A DNA stretch of 64,000 nt from Microbulbifer sp. YPW16 (GTDB taxonomy: Bacteria > Pseudomonadota > Gammaproteobacteria > Pseudomonadales > Cellvibrionaceae). A program made the translations under genes and the position numbers. Below the pieces are notes generated by a model, which had not been told where the DNA came from, did not search any database, and was given only the letters and a program-made list of their open reading frames with translations. The stretch is from positions 682,001-746,000 of the forward strand of contig NZ_CP089928.1 in assembly GCF_021290385.1 (NCBI RefSeq). The letters run 5' to 3'. Positions 8,301 through 16,854 of this stretch are shown piece by piece (within the stretch, counting starts at the first letter, position 1; each line of letters begins with the position of its first letter).

Positions 8301-9140
8301 TCACAGCGTCCCCGACGGTACCGCCTTGCCCGCCTCGAGCTCCGAGCGAAAGTTCTTCACCATTTGCCTCATAAACAGGCGAGGCGCCAGGCGATAGAGA
8401 TAAGCCCCGAGCAATGTCATATCCCGGGGGAACAGGCGCTCCTCCCCTCTGCGGTATGCCGTGACAATTCTTGCTGCCATCCAGTCGGCGCTTCTCACCG
8501 CCCCGACAGTGCTTTGCTTGTGCTGGGCCTTACCGCCATCGCCGGACAGCGCATTGCGGTCAATATTGGTGGCGACGAAACTGGGGTAAACCATCAGTAC
8601 GGAGATTCCCTCCTCGCGCACCTCTTCCCGGAAGGTCTCGAAATACTGGTGCAGGGCACTCTTGGCCGCACAGTAACCGGCACGCCCCAGCACCGGCATC
8701 CAGCCAGCCATGGAGCTGATATTCACCACGCAACCGCCCGCGCGACGCAGCTCATGAAGCAGGCCCTGGGCCAGCTCCACCGGCGCATGGTAATCCACCG
8801 CCATAACCCTGCGGATAACCGCGTTGTCGGTCTGGCAGGCCAGGCTGCGATGGGTAATCCCGGCATTGTTAACCAGTAAATCTACACGCTCGTAGGCCGA
8901 TTTCAGCCGCGCTACCAGGCCTGCCACTTCCTGCTCACTGGAGAGGTCAGCAGTCCAGGCCCGGGCCCGGATACCACGTTGCCGCAATTCCGCCACACGG
9001 TCCTCGAGTGCGCTGCCGGCCAGGTCCACCAGCGCAAATTCCGTATCCCGGTCACCCGCCAGGGCCTCCACCAGGGCCCACCCCAGCCCCCCGGCAGCGC
9101 CGGTGACAACCAATACCCGCCCTTCCGCCACCGAACTCAT
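8301..9140 (-). CDS. Short-chain dehydrogenase/reductase (classical SDR)
   Basis: A 279-residue classical SDR: cofactor loop TGAAGGLG near residue 14, NNAG motif, catalytic serine in NISSMAGW and the YCAAK tetrad motif. The C-terminus adds about 60 residues with a PRDMTLLGAYLYRLAPRLF segment that may touch the membrane. It is the last gene of a four-gene minus-strand operon; its start overlaps the stop of the preceding dehydrogenase by 4 bp. It probably oxidises or reduces a hydroxyl/keto group on the operon's substrate, which is unknown. Confidence 0.87.
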   Translation of the reverse strand: MSSVAEGRVLVVTGAAGGLGWALVEALAGDRDTEFALVDLAGSALEDRVAELRQRGIRARAWTADLSSEQEVAGLVARLKSAYERVDLLVNNAGITHRSLACQTDNAVIRRVMAVDYHAPVELAQGLLHELRRAGGCVVNISSMAGWMPVLGRAGYCAAKSALHQYFETFREEVREEGISVLMVYPSFVATNIDRNALSGDGGKAQHKQSTVGAVRSADWMAARIVTAYRRGEERLFPRDMTLLGAYLYRLAPRLFMRQMVKNFRSELEAGKAVPSGTL

Positions 9141-10099
9141 GCCGAATCCCCAACCGGCTGCCGCACCGGCTCCAACTTGAGCGCCTCACGGGCGAAGAAG
9201 TCGAACGCTTCGGCCGAGGTCTTCTGCGGAATGAATCCCAGCTCTTCTTTCAGGCGTCGATTACACAATACCGGTCGGTACTGCAGGAACTTCACCTGCT
9301 CTGGCTGCTTGTCGGTCAGGTGCAGCGTATAGCCGGTTCCCAGCAACATCTTGACCAGCCATACCGGCGGTGTGCGCAGTGGCTTGTCCAGGCGCGCGGC
9401 AATCTCCCGCGGCGTCAGCGCACCGTCCCCGGCAAGATTGAAAATACCGGAAGCATTGCGATCCACCCCGAACTCGATCGCCCGCACCACGTCCTGGTCC
9501 CAGATAAAGACAAACGGGGAGTTGTGCCCGCCCGGATCGAGGATCGCGCTACCGGAAAAGAGCTCGGCAATCTTGCTTTTGGTCGTTGCCCCGATCACGG
9601 AGCAGGGGCGGAACACCAGCTGCTTCAGTTGCGGATACTGCTCACGGTAGGCCGCCAGCATCTCCTCCACCAGCCGCTTGTTGTCAGAGTAGCCAAACTC
9701 CGGATTACCCCGCAGGGGGTGACGCTCCTCCAGCCACTCCGGGTTGTCAGGATGATAGCCGTACGCCGCCCCGCTGCTGGTCACGGTTACATGCTCCACG
9801 CCCGCGGTCAGGCAGGCCCGCAGCACATTTTCGGTCCCCTCGACATCAATCCGGTATTCGGCGGCACGGTCGCGCCCCGCTGCCATCACCGAGGCCAGGT
9901 GAACCACGTGGGTTACTGCCTCGGCGCGCATCAGTTCGCCCAGTGCGGCGTCACAGATATCCAACTTGAAAATCGGGAAGGTTGCCGGGCGGGGGTGAAT
10001 ATCCACCCCAACCACCGGCATTTCCCCGGCCAGCCGCTCCCCCAGCTGCTTGCCGATATATCCCGAGGCACCCGTTACCAGTACTTTTTTGCGCGTCAT
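9137..10099 (-). CDS. NAD-dependent epimerase/dehydratase (extended SDR)
   Basis: A 320-residue extended SDR with the NAD loop VTGASGYIGKQLG near residue 9, the LASVMAAGRD segment, SSGAAYGYHPDN and SDNKRLVEE with a modified YxxxK-like site (GYSDNKRLVEE). The exact catalytic tyrosine-lysine pair looks altered compared with sugar epimerases. Its relatives include 3-beta-hydroxysteroid-dehydrogenase-like proteins, so a steroid- or terpenoid-type substrate is possible. It overlaps both neighbours by 4 bp, so the operon is tightly coupled. Confidence 0.82.
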   Translation of the reverse strand: MTRKKVLVTGASGYIGKQLGERLAGEMPVVGVDIHPRPATFPIFKLDICDAALGELMRAEAVTHVVHLASVMAAGRDRAAEYRIDVEGTENVLRACLTAGVEHVTVTSSGAAYGYHPDNPEWLEERHPLRGNPEFGYSDNKRLVEEMLAAYREQYPQLKQLVFRPCSVIGATTKSKIAELFSGSAILDPGGHNSPFVFIWDQDVVRAIEFGVDRNASGIFNLAGDGALTPREIAARLDKPLRTPPVWLVKMLLGTGYTLHLTDKQPEQVKFLQYRPVLCNRRLKEELGFIPQKTSAEAFDFFAREALKLEPVRQPVGDSA

Positions 10100-11046
10100 A
10101 AAGCTTTTCTTGTCTCTTCGGTTGAGGGGCGCAGCCAGTTCGCACCGCGTCCGGAAAAGTTCCAGTAGCCCGCCAGGGCCAGGCCGCCGACCAGGTGCCA
10201 GACACCCCAGAACCCGGCGACCACCAGCATCTCGCCAGCGCCGGGGTAGAAGGTGAAGAGCACGGCCAGGGCGAGGCCGGAATTCTGGATTCCCACCTCC
10301 ATGGTCACCGCCCGCCGCTCGGCAACCGGCAGCCGCATCACCCGGCCACTGACATTGCCCAGCAGGAATGCAAGCGCGTTGTGGGCCACCACCAGCAGCA
10401 ATACCGCGCCGGCCACCTGCATCGCGGTTTCCCAGTGCTTGCTGAAAGACACCACCACAAACAGCAGGAACACCAGCAGCGACGTGCTGCGAAAAAACCG
10501 CTCACTGCGAACCGCAAAACCGGGGAAACGCGCCCCGACCAGCATTCCCAGCAACATCGGCAATGCCAGCACCAGGACCACCAGTAACACCATACTGCCG
10601 GCCGGCAGTGCGATCTCCTCCAGCAGCCCGCGGGTGGCGGGATTGAGCCCGCCATAGAGGGCGAAATTGAGTGGCGTCATTACCACCGCAGCCAGGCTGG
10701 ACACAGCGGTCATGCTGACTGAAGTTGCCACACTGGCCCGCCCGATCCAGGTCATTACATTGGAGAAGGTGCCGCCGGGACAGCACGACACCAGGATCAT
10801 CCCCAGCGCCAGTCCGGGGCTGACCTCAAACCACCAGGTCGCCAGACAGGTAATAGCAGGTAGCAGCAGGAATTGGGCGACCAGCCCGGTCACCGGTGCC
10901 ACCGGACGACGCAACACGGCGACAAAATCTGCCGGCCGCAATCCCAGTGACACCCCGAACATCATGAACGCCAGCACTGTATTCAGGGCGAGCAAAGCAC
11001 CGGGCGACATCTGGAAGCTTTCCGCTACCTGCAGGGTACCTTCCAC
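10096..11046 (-). CDS. Bile acid:sodium symporter (BASS) family transporter
   Basis: A 316-residue membrane protein with 9-10 hydrophobic segments. Family motifs are LVSCCPGGTFSNVMTWIGRASVATSVSMTAVSS in the first half (GG and N near the sodium sites) and TMEVGIQNSGLALAV in the second half, the two halves of the inverted-repeat ASBT fold. It should couple sodium import to uptake of an organic anion. It sits between the monooxygenase and dehydrogenase genes with 1-bp and 4-bp overlaps, so it likely imports the substrate those enzymes process. Confidence 0.88.
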   Translation of the reverse strand: MEGTLQVAESFQMSPGALLALNTVLAFMMFGVSLGLRPADFVAVLRRPVAPVTGLVAQFLLLPAITCLATWWFEVSPGLALGMILVSCCPGGTFSNVMTWIGRASVATSVSMTAVSSLAAVVMTPLNFALYGGLNPATRGLLEEIALPAGSMVLLVVLVLALPMLLGMLVGARFPGFAVRSERFFRSTSLLVFLLFVVVSFSKHWETAMQVAGAVLLLVVAHNALAFLLGNVSGRVMRLPVAERRAVTMEVGIQNSGLALAVLFTFYPGAGEMLVVAGFWGVWHLVGGLALAGYWNFSGRGANWLRPSTEETRKAL

Positions 11047-12398
11047 TAGACTGCCCCCACGCTCCGCTGGCCACCGGCAGCCACCGGCGCCGGCAGGTCG
11101 TGCTGCAGCTGGCGGCGGTGCGTGCGCAGCGCCTTGAGGTAAGTATCCTTGTGCACGTAATAGGCCATGCGCTCCAGCTGCAGGTACTTCATGCCGCCAT
11201 CAGCACGGGCAGTCGCCCGCTGGCGCTTGATGGCCTGGAAATCAGCGGCGGATCGGGCGCCGTCCGCAAGCTGGCGGATGTAGAGCGCGACCAGCTCCGC
11301 CTGTTCGTTGCGCCCCTCCCAGCCAAGCCCGGCCGCTTCCACCATTCCCATCAGGAACAGGTTGTCGTACTCCGGGTGGAACGCGTTCAGGTACAGGCTT
11401 GGCGCCATGCCCTGCCAGTTGAGGTGCTCGCGATCGATAAACGGGTAATGCAGCTTGTAACCCGTTGCCAGCACGATCATGTCGTACTCGGCACTGTGGC
11501 CATCGGCAAAGGTGACGGTGTTGCCTTTGATACTGGCAATATCCCCCCGCGGGTGCACGTCGCCGTGGCCGATATGGTGCAGTATGAGGGAGTTGATGAC
11601 CGGGTGGGACTCAAACATCTTGTAGTCCGGTTCCGGCAACCCGTACTGGCTCGGCCGACCCAGCATCAGGCGGGCCAGGGCTGCACTGATGCGCTGCTGT
11701 ACGAAGCGCGGCAGGCGGATCTTGCCGCCCACGGCATCAGTGGGTTTGCCGCCGATAAACTTGGGCAGGAAGTAGTAACCACGGCGCAGGCTGATATCCA
11801 CAGTGCGCGCCCGGTGCGCCGCATCCACAGCGATATCCGCACCACTGTTGCCACAGCCCACCAGCAGTACCCGTTTGCCATCAAACACGGCCGGGTCGCG
11901 ATAATCACAGGAGTGAATCAGCTCGCCATCGAATTCCCCGGGGAGCTGCGGCATGTTCGGGTGATGCAGGGTGCCGTTGGCAATCAACAGGCCGCCAAAG
12001 GCACGGGTCTGCTCCTCACCGTGACAGCGGGTGGTAATCAGCCAGTCGTCCCCATCGCGCTCGCAGCGCACCACTTCCGTGTTGAACTCGTAACAGTCAT
12101 ACAGCCCGAACTCCCGCGCATAGGCCCGGAAGTACGCCCGCAGCTCACTGTGATGGGGGAAGTCAGCTACCCGTTCGTCCATCGGGAACTCGGCGAACTC
12201 GGTCATTTTTTTCGACGAGATCAGGTGTGCAGATTCGTACATGGTGCTGGTCGGGCTGTCGATATCCCACAGGCCGCCAACATCGGAGTGAATCTCAAAA
12301 CCGATACAGGGAATTCCCTGTTTGCGCAGGTTGCGCACTGTGCACAGCCCCATGGGGCCGGCGCCAATCACCGCGTAGGGTTTCATTGTTATTGTCAC
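11046..12398 (-). CDS. Class B flavin-containing monooxygenase
   Basis: A 450-residue FAD/NADPH enzyme. FAD loop VIGAGPMG (10-17), NADPH loop VGCGNSGAD (180-188), the FMO fingerprint FDGELIHSCDY (156-166) and the ATGY motif in VLATGYKLHYPF. The fingerprint ends in Y instead of the W-P/D of Baeyer-Villiger enzymes, which favours an N/S-oxygenating FMO, although overlap between the groups is known. ATG at 12398 or the in-frame ATG four codons on (MKPYAV) may be the start. It is the first gene of the operon, separated from a divergent AraC regulator by 113 bp. Confidence 0.88.
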   Translation of the reverse strand: MTITMKPYAVIGAGPMGLCTVRNLRKQGIPCIGFEIHSDVGGLWDIDSPTSTMYESAHLISSKKMTEFAEFPMDERVADFPHHSELRAYFRAYAREFGLYDCYEFNTEVVRCERDGDDWLITTRCHGEEQTRAFGGLLIANGTLHHPNMPQLPGEFDGELIHSCDYRDPAVFDGKRVLLVGCGNSGADIAVDAAHRARTVDISLRRGYYFLPKFIGGKPTDAVGGKIRLPRFVQQRISAALARLMLGRPSQYGLPEPDYKMFESHPVINSLILHHIGHGDVHPRGDIASIKGNTVTFADGHSAEYDMIVLATGYKLHYPFIDREHLNWQGMAPSLYLNAFHPEYDNLFLMGMVEAAGLGWEGRNEQAELVALYIRQLADGARSAADFQAIKRQRATARADGGMKYLQLERMAYYVHKDTYLKALRTHRRQLQHDLPAPVAAGGQRSVGAV

Positions 12399-12511
12399 CT
12401 CTGTTCAGTTGGCTCCGGGCATCTTCCCGGCACGTCACCGCAATATACAGTGACAACCCTTCGGGTGTTCGTCATAATCGGGCCATAACTGGTGATTTAC
12501 GGACAAGCAGT

Positions 12512-13522
12512 ATGTTACCCAGAGATTCAAGAAGTGTCACATTAAACTATTCACGCGCGCTTGCCTCGGCCCTCAATAGCATGGGCAAGCCCCTGCCTTT
12601 CGATGCCAGGAACATTCTGGCCGATATTGACCAGCAGGAACGGGTCCCGATGGAGCGCCAGGAGCAACTCTGGCAGTGCCTTGCGGACAGCCACTCCGAC
12701 CCCCTGCTGGGGATCCGGCTGGGCCAGGCGATCCAGGCCAGCCAGCTGGGACTGGTGGGATACCTGCTGATGACCCAGGAAAACCTGGGCGAAGCCGTCG
12801 ACCAGCTGTTGCAGTACCACCCCCTGGTCGGCGAGGGAGGACAGTTCGAGTTGCGCCGGGGAGCACAGCATGTCGACCTGTGCTACCTGCCCAACTACGT
12901 CTGCTGCGCACAATTGCGCGTGGAGACGGTGCTGGCCGCGTGCCTGACCCAGATTCGCGAGATGACCGGGGGACAATTGCGCGCCCACAGCCTGCAGCTG
13001 GCCTACCCTGCCCCCTCACTGGCCATCCAACACCAGTACCAGGCGGCGCTACAGACTCCCGTTCACTTCGGCGCCCCGGTATCGGCCATCCGGCTGCGGC
13101 CAGAGGATCTCCGCACCCGACTGGTAGCCGCCGATCACCAGGTGATGAACCGCCTGAAGCCGGAGGCCGATGCGCTGCTCAAGTCCCTGAACAACAAGAG
13201 CCTGCACCTGCGCGTGGCCCACCTGCTGCAGCAGGAACCGCAACTCACCCGGGAGCAGGTAGCCAGCCGCCTGTGCATGAGTCCCCGCCACCTGGGCCGC
13301 AAGCTGACCGCGGAAGACGCCAGCTTCAGGGCGATACAGGACGAGGTGCGCAGCCACTACGCGCGCCGCTGGTTGACCGAGGGGAAAAGGAATAATTCGG
13401 AAATCGCCGCAGCCCTGGGCTACTGCGATGAGAGTGCCTTCGGCAAGGCATTCCGGCGCTGGACCGGGGCCTCGCCAAAAGCCTGGCGCATGACGGGCCA
13501 ACGGGAACAGGAACCGGCCTGA
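12512..13522 (+). CDS. AraC family transcriptional regulator (OruR/arabinose-binding-like type)
   Basis: A 336-residue regulator. The N-terminal 200 residues resemble the Arabinose_bd (PF12625) effector domain (MERQEQLWQCLADSHSDPLLGIRLG, GLVGYLLMTQENLGEAV). The C-terminal region from about residue 240 is an AraC double helix-turn-helix: LTREQVASRLCMSPRHLGRKL and NNSEIAAALGYCDESAFGKAFRRWTGASPKAWR. ATG 12512 is preferred over upstream in-frame codons because the extension lies over the promoter region and has no family similarity. It is divergent from the monooxygenase operon and is the natural candidate for its regulator. Confidence 0.87.
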   Translation: MLPRDSRSVTLNYSRALASALNSMGKPLPFDARNILADIDQQERVPMERQEQLWQCLADSHSDPLLGIRLGQAIQASQLGLVGYLLMTQENLGEAVDQLLQYHPLVGEGGQFELRRGAQHVDLCYLPNYVCCAQLRVETVLAACLTQIREMTGGQLRAHSLQLAYPAPSLAIQHQYQAALQTPVHFGAPVSAIRLRPEDLRTRLVAADHQVMNRLKPEADALLKSLNNKSLHLRVAHLLQQEPQLTREQVASRLCMSPRHLGRKLTAEDASFRAIQDEVRSHYARRWLTEGKRNNSEIAAALGYCDESAFGKAFRRWTGASPKAWRMTGQREQEPA

Positions 13523-13906
13523 ACAGCAGCCACGCAGGGATTGCAGAGGGTCACCGGCCCGTGAATAACTTCCATCCCGGGGCCCACCCCCCGGACGCCA
13601 GTAACCCGGGGCACCAAGCGCCTGCCGGCATCCCACAGTCGCGCCGAACGCGGGCAAGCCATACCCGGCAGGGCCCGGCCTGGACGGTCATCCAACGGGG
13701 ATTACAGGCCGGGCCGGCAACAGAACCTGTTGAGCAGCTGGCGGGAGAACGGGATGAAAGGGAGAAGCCGATCGCCCAGATGGGCGTAGCGATCGCAGGA
13801 GCCGGGACCAGTCGCGGCGCAGCTTTTATCCTGCTGTGGGAATGACCCGGAAGTACCGCACTGGCACAACCGGGCCGGGGGCAGGGGCCGGCGCGGCCCC
13901 ATCACC
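13523..13906. other. Intergenic region, no supported gene
   Basis: This 384-bp gap lies between the convergent AraC and lipoprotein genes. Short open frames exist on both strands but are proline/arginine-rich GC artefacts without ribosome sites. A GGGGCCGgcGCGGCCCC inverted repeat near 13883-13899 lies beside the lipoprotein stop and lacks a T-run. I see no RNA gene. Confidence 0.45.
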
Positions 13907-14389
13907 TCAGAGTGCGGCAGTGCGCTCAGCCCGGGCGGCCCGCAGTGCGGCGAGATCCTCTACCCAGACGATATCCTTGACCGCCACCTGCTGACCGGTC
14001 GCGGAAGACAGGGTTGCGCCCAGCTGCTCGAGGTTGTCGGCATCGGCGGAAACCTTGTTGACCGGCATCTTCAGCCAGACCTGGCCCTGCTGGTCCACAA
14101 CTTTTTCCGCGCCTTCGACGTCGGCTGCGCTCACGTGACGATCCACCGCTGAGCTGCTGCCTGCGGGCAGGTAAATGGCGCCGGTGGCGAAATCCACGGC
14201 GAAGGCCACCACGCCCGGCAGAATACCGAACAACAGGGCTGCACCGTCCAGGATCACCACGGTGGGATCAACCCGGCCACCGCTCTGGCCCTTGCGCTCG
14301 GGGTACAGGAAGTAACCGCAGGCGGTCAGGTTCATCATCATTACCAGCAGGCAGCTGGCGGCGATACCGCGCTTGGCAGTTCTATTCAT
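13907..14389 (-). CDS. Conserved lipoprotein of unknown function
   Basis: A 160-residue protein starting at ATG 14389 after a GAGAGAGA site. The lipobox LTAC puts the lipidated cysteine at C24. The mature N-terminus GYFLYPERKGQ is followed by a hydrophobic stretch VVILDGAALLFGILPGVVAFAVDFATGAIYLP that could be one or two membrane segments. The C-terminal half is soluble (QVWLKMPVNKVSADADNLEQLGATL). I recognise the YPERKGQ...DFATGAIYLP pattern as recurring in hypothetical lipoproteins of gammaproteobacteria, but no function is known to me. Confidence 0.75.
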   Translation of the reverse strand: MNRTAKRGIAASCLLVMMMNLTACGYFLYPERKGQSGGRVDPTVVILDGAALLFGILPGVVAFAVDFATGAIYLPAGSSSAVDRHVSAADVEGAEKVVDQQGQVWLKMPVNKVSADADNLEQLGATLSSATGQQVAVKDIVWVEDLAALRAARAERTAAL

Positions 14390-14574
14390 GGTCTCTCTCT
14401 CGTATTTGTCAGAGTCAGAAAGTCGGCCGCATAGCTTACCCAATTGGGACAGCCGCCGGAAGTGGCGCACTCTACCACCTGTGTGCGACATGTCGCAAAG
14501 CGGCCATTAACTGCTCGAGCCCCGCCAGCCGCTCTGCTTAAATGGACCAACACAATAAAAATGAGGAATCAGCC

Positions 14575-15144
14575 ATGTTGCGTAGACTCGCCCTCGGCAC
14601 CCTGGTCATAAGTGCCCTGCTCACCTCTGCCTGCACCGCGCCCGGCCAGACACGGGATGACCGCCGGCAACATATCGATCGCACCGAGCGTGAGGTACTG
14701 ACCGAGCTTTACCGGCTGCAGCCGGACCTGCGCGGTGAAGTGGCGGCTGCGCCGGGCTACGCAGTCTTCAGCAACGTCAACGTCAACCTGCTGCTGGCGA
14801 GCGCCTCGACCGGTTACGGGGTGGCCGTCGATAATCGCAATCGCCAGCGGACCTACATGAAGATGGGCGAGGTGGGTGTCGGGCTGGGCTTTGGCGTCAA
14901 AGACTTCCGTGCCCTGTTTGTCTTCGACTCCCCGGAGGTGATGCAGCGCTTTGTGGAGAGCGGCTGGTCTTTTGGCGGCCACGCCGATGCCGCCGCCAAG
15001 GCCCAGGATAAAGGCGCCGCAGTGAGCCGCGAGGTCGTGGTCGATGGCATGCGTGTCTACCAGCTCACCGAGAGTGGTATCGCCCTGCAGGCCACCCTGA
15101 AGGGAACCAAGTTCTGGAAAGACCCGGAATTGAACTATGACTAA
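14575..15144 (+). CDS. SYLF/YSC84-domain lipoprotein
   Basis: A 189-residue lipoprotein; ATG 14575 follows GAGGA, and the lipobox LTSAC puts the lipidated cysteine at C20. The mature part (GYAVFSNVNVNLLLASASTGYGVAVDN, VGVGLGFGVKDFRALFVFDSPEVMQRFVESGW) fits the SYLF/YSC84 lipid-binding family, although it has diverged from the canonical type. It would be anchored in the outer or inner membrane facing the periplasm. No operon partner is evident; a putative RNA-like region follows. Confidence 0.7.
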   Translation: MLRRLALGTLVISALLTSACTAPGQTRDDRRQHIDRTEREVLTELYRLQPDLRGEVAAAPGYAVFSNVNVNLLLASASTGYGVAVDNRNRQRTYMKMGEVGVGLGFGVKDFRALFVFDSPEVMQRFVESGWSFGGHADAAAKAQDKGAAVSREVVVDGMRVYQLTESGIALQATLKGTKFWKDPELNYD

Positions 15145-15224
15145 ACAAAATGGTCACAAGTTAACCAATCTGACGCCAATGTGTACAGAGGACGCCCCCC
15201 GCACCCCCGCACTGCCTAAACTTT

Positions 15225-15413
15225 AGACAGCACCTGACGCGGAATGTAAGGGAGCAGTACAAAATTTCTGATGTGCGGGATCGCGCGCTAGTGGCAAGCC
15301 GGGACAGTCAGCGGTCGTCCCGACCACCACCGGGAATTTGAAGGGAGCAGTAGTCGCTCAGGTGCCGCCAGGGATGGCAGGGGCACGGTCTCGAACTGAG
15401 GTCGTGCCCTTTT
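15225..15413 (+). ncRNA. Candidate CsrA/RsmA-sequestering small RNA
   Basis: Seven GGA motifs fall within about 135 nt (15241, then GGGA at 15250, 15277, 15301, 15332, 15343 and 15371). Several lie in or beside short hairpins: TGTA-[AGGGAGCAG]-TACA at 15245-15261, GCG-[GGAT]-CGC near 15275-15284, GCCA-[GGGA]-TGGC at 15367-15378, and CGGGAC...GTCCCG at 15300-15322. The block AGGGAGCAGTA occurs twice. It ends in a strong intrinsic terminator. This is the architecture of CsrB/RsmY/RsmZ RNAs, which titrate the regulator CsrA. I found no convincing promoter or GacA box, so the 5' end is a guess, and a long 3' UTR of the upstream lipoprotein gene is the main alternative. Confidence 0.4.
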
Positions 15414-15418
15414 ATTTT
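15381..15418 (+). terminator. Intrinsic terminator
   Basis: Stem GGGCACG (15381-15387) pairs with CGTGCCC (15403-15409), followed by TTTTATTTT. It would end the candidate small RNA or the upstream lipoprotein transcript. Confidence 0.85.
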
Positions 15419-15533
15419 ACTCGCCCGGTACGCCCCTCGCGCGCCGGCAAAACAACTTCTCCCCTCCTCGGTAATAAATCGACGCCCGCCCTGTTATCCT
15501 TGCCGCGCACATCAGGATTGGAGCTCAATATCC

Positions 15534-16664
15534 ATGCATATCAGCAGCGCTTTCGACAGCGGCAATATCGAAGTCATCAACAGCGACAGCCGGCCGGTTG
15601 AACTGGCGATCCGTCGCGACAACAACTCCGATTTCTATCAATGGTTCCACTTTCGCCTGGAGGGCAAGGTGGGCGAGTCTCTGCCTTTCCGCATCGTGAA
15701 TGCCGGCAAGGCCGCCTATCCCGAAGGCTGGGAAAACTACCGCGTATGCGCTTCCTACGACCGGCAGGACTGGTTCCGGATTCCCGCGGAATACGACGGC
15801 AACACCCTCGATTTCACCGTGGAGCTGGACCGACCGGCGATCTACCTGGCTTACTTCGCCCCCTTCTCCTGGGAGCGCCACCTGGACCTGCTGGCCTGGG
15901 CCCAGTGCCACGACCAGGTGACGCTGGAGACCCTGGGTCAAACCCTGGACGGGCGCGACATGTCCCTGCTTACCATCGGTGATGCGGACAATGCCAAAAA
16001 CCGGGTATGGATGATCGCGCGCCAGCACCCCGGCGAAACCATGGCGGAGTGGTTTGTCGAGGGCTTCCTGGAGGCACTGCTGGACGACGCCAACCCCTCG
16101 GCACGCACACTGCTGGAGGACACTGTTTTCCACGTGGTGCCCAACATGAACCCGGATGGCAGTGTACGTGGCCACCTGCGAACCAATGCGGCCGGCGCCA
16201 ACCTGAATCGCGAGTGGCAGGACCCGAGCATGGAGCGCAGCCCGGAAGTGTTCCTGGTGCGGGAGAAGATGCTCGAGGTTGGAGGTGATATCTTCCTCGA
16301 CATTCACGGGGACGAGGCCCTGCCCTTCAACTTTGTCGCCGCCTGTGAGGGCGTCCCTGGCTATGACGAGCGGCATGCGCAGCTGGAAGAGACATTCAAG
16401 CGCGCCTTCGTGGCCGCCAGCCCCGACTTCCAGACCGAGCGGGGTTACGACCTGGACAAGCCGGGTAAGGCCAACATGACCGTGGGCACCAACTGGTGCG
16501 GGCACCAGTTCCGCACCCTGGCACTGACCCTGGAAATGCCGTTCAAGGACAACGACAACCTCCCCGACCCGATCGAGGGCTGGTCCCCGGCCCGCTGCCA
16601 GCAACTGGCCCGCGATATCCTGTTCCCGATCCGCGAGACTCTCAAGACCATCAGGTCTGCCTGA
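15534..16664 (+). CDS. M14 family zinc carboxypeptidase (cytosolic CCP-like type)
   Basis: A 376-residue protein with no signal peptide. An N-terminal beta domain (residues 1-115) precedes the carboxypeptidase domain. Zinc ligands are H165 and E168 in RQHPGE and H258 in DIHGDE; substrate residues lie in NMNPDGS (204-210) and GANLNREW (221-228); the catalytic glutamate is E334 in LTLEMPFKD. The order and spacing match the M14 subfamily related to cytosolic carboxypeptidases (Nna1/CCP), whose bacterial members remain mostly uncharacterised. It stands alone; the next gene is 190 bp away. Confidence 0.88.
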   Translation: MHISSAFDSGNIEVINSDSRPVELAIRRDNNSDFYQWFHFRLEGKVGESLPFRIVNAGKAAYPEGWENYRVCASYDRQDWFRIPAEYDGNTLDFTVELDRPAIYLAYFAPFSWERHLDLLAWAQCHDQVTLETLGQTLDGRDMSLLTIGDADNAKNRVWMIARQHPGETMAEWFVEGFLEALLDDANPSARTLLEDTVFHVVPNMNPDGSVRGHLRTNAAGANLNREWQDPSMERSPEVFLVREKMLEVGGDIFLDIHGDEALPFNFVAACEGVPGYDERHAQLEETFKRAFVAASPDFQTERGYDLDKPGKANMTVGTNWCGHQFRTLALTLEMPFKDNDNLPDPIEGWSPARCQQLARDILFPIRETLKTIRSA

Positions 16665-16854
16665 GTCACGCCCCCTCCTCCGACCGCCCTCCCCGGGCAG
16701 CCGCGACCGGTATCAACGGAAGCGGCTCCCGCCGGAGGGCGTGATGGAACAAAAATCCCTGCGGATGCCGCCTTTTTCAGCACAGAATCTCTCGGCTGGC
16801 GCCGCTTATTTTGTTAATTTAAACCGTCCAGAATAAGACTCACAGGAAACAACC

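Noticed and set aside
10667-11137. Plus-strand frame over the BASS/monooxygenase junction
   Set aside because: Shadow of two clear minus-strand genes; composition is not protein-like.
13561-13905. Two short overlapping frames (plus 94 and minus 67 codons) in the gap after the AraC gene
   Set aside because: Low-complexity composition, no ribosome binding site and no recognisable motif.
15151-15167. TGGT...ACCA inverted repeat upstream of the candidate small RNA as a GacA box
   Set aside because: It does not match TGTAAG-N6-CTTACA; only four bases pair on each side, which is weak.
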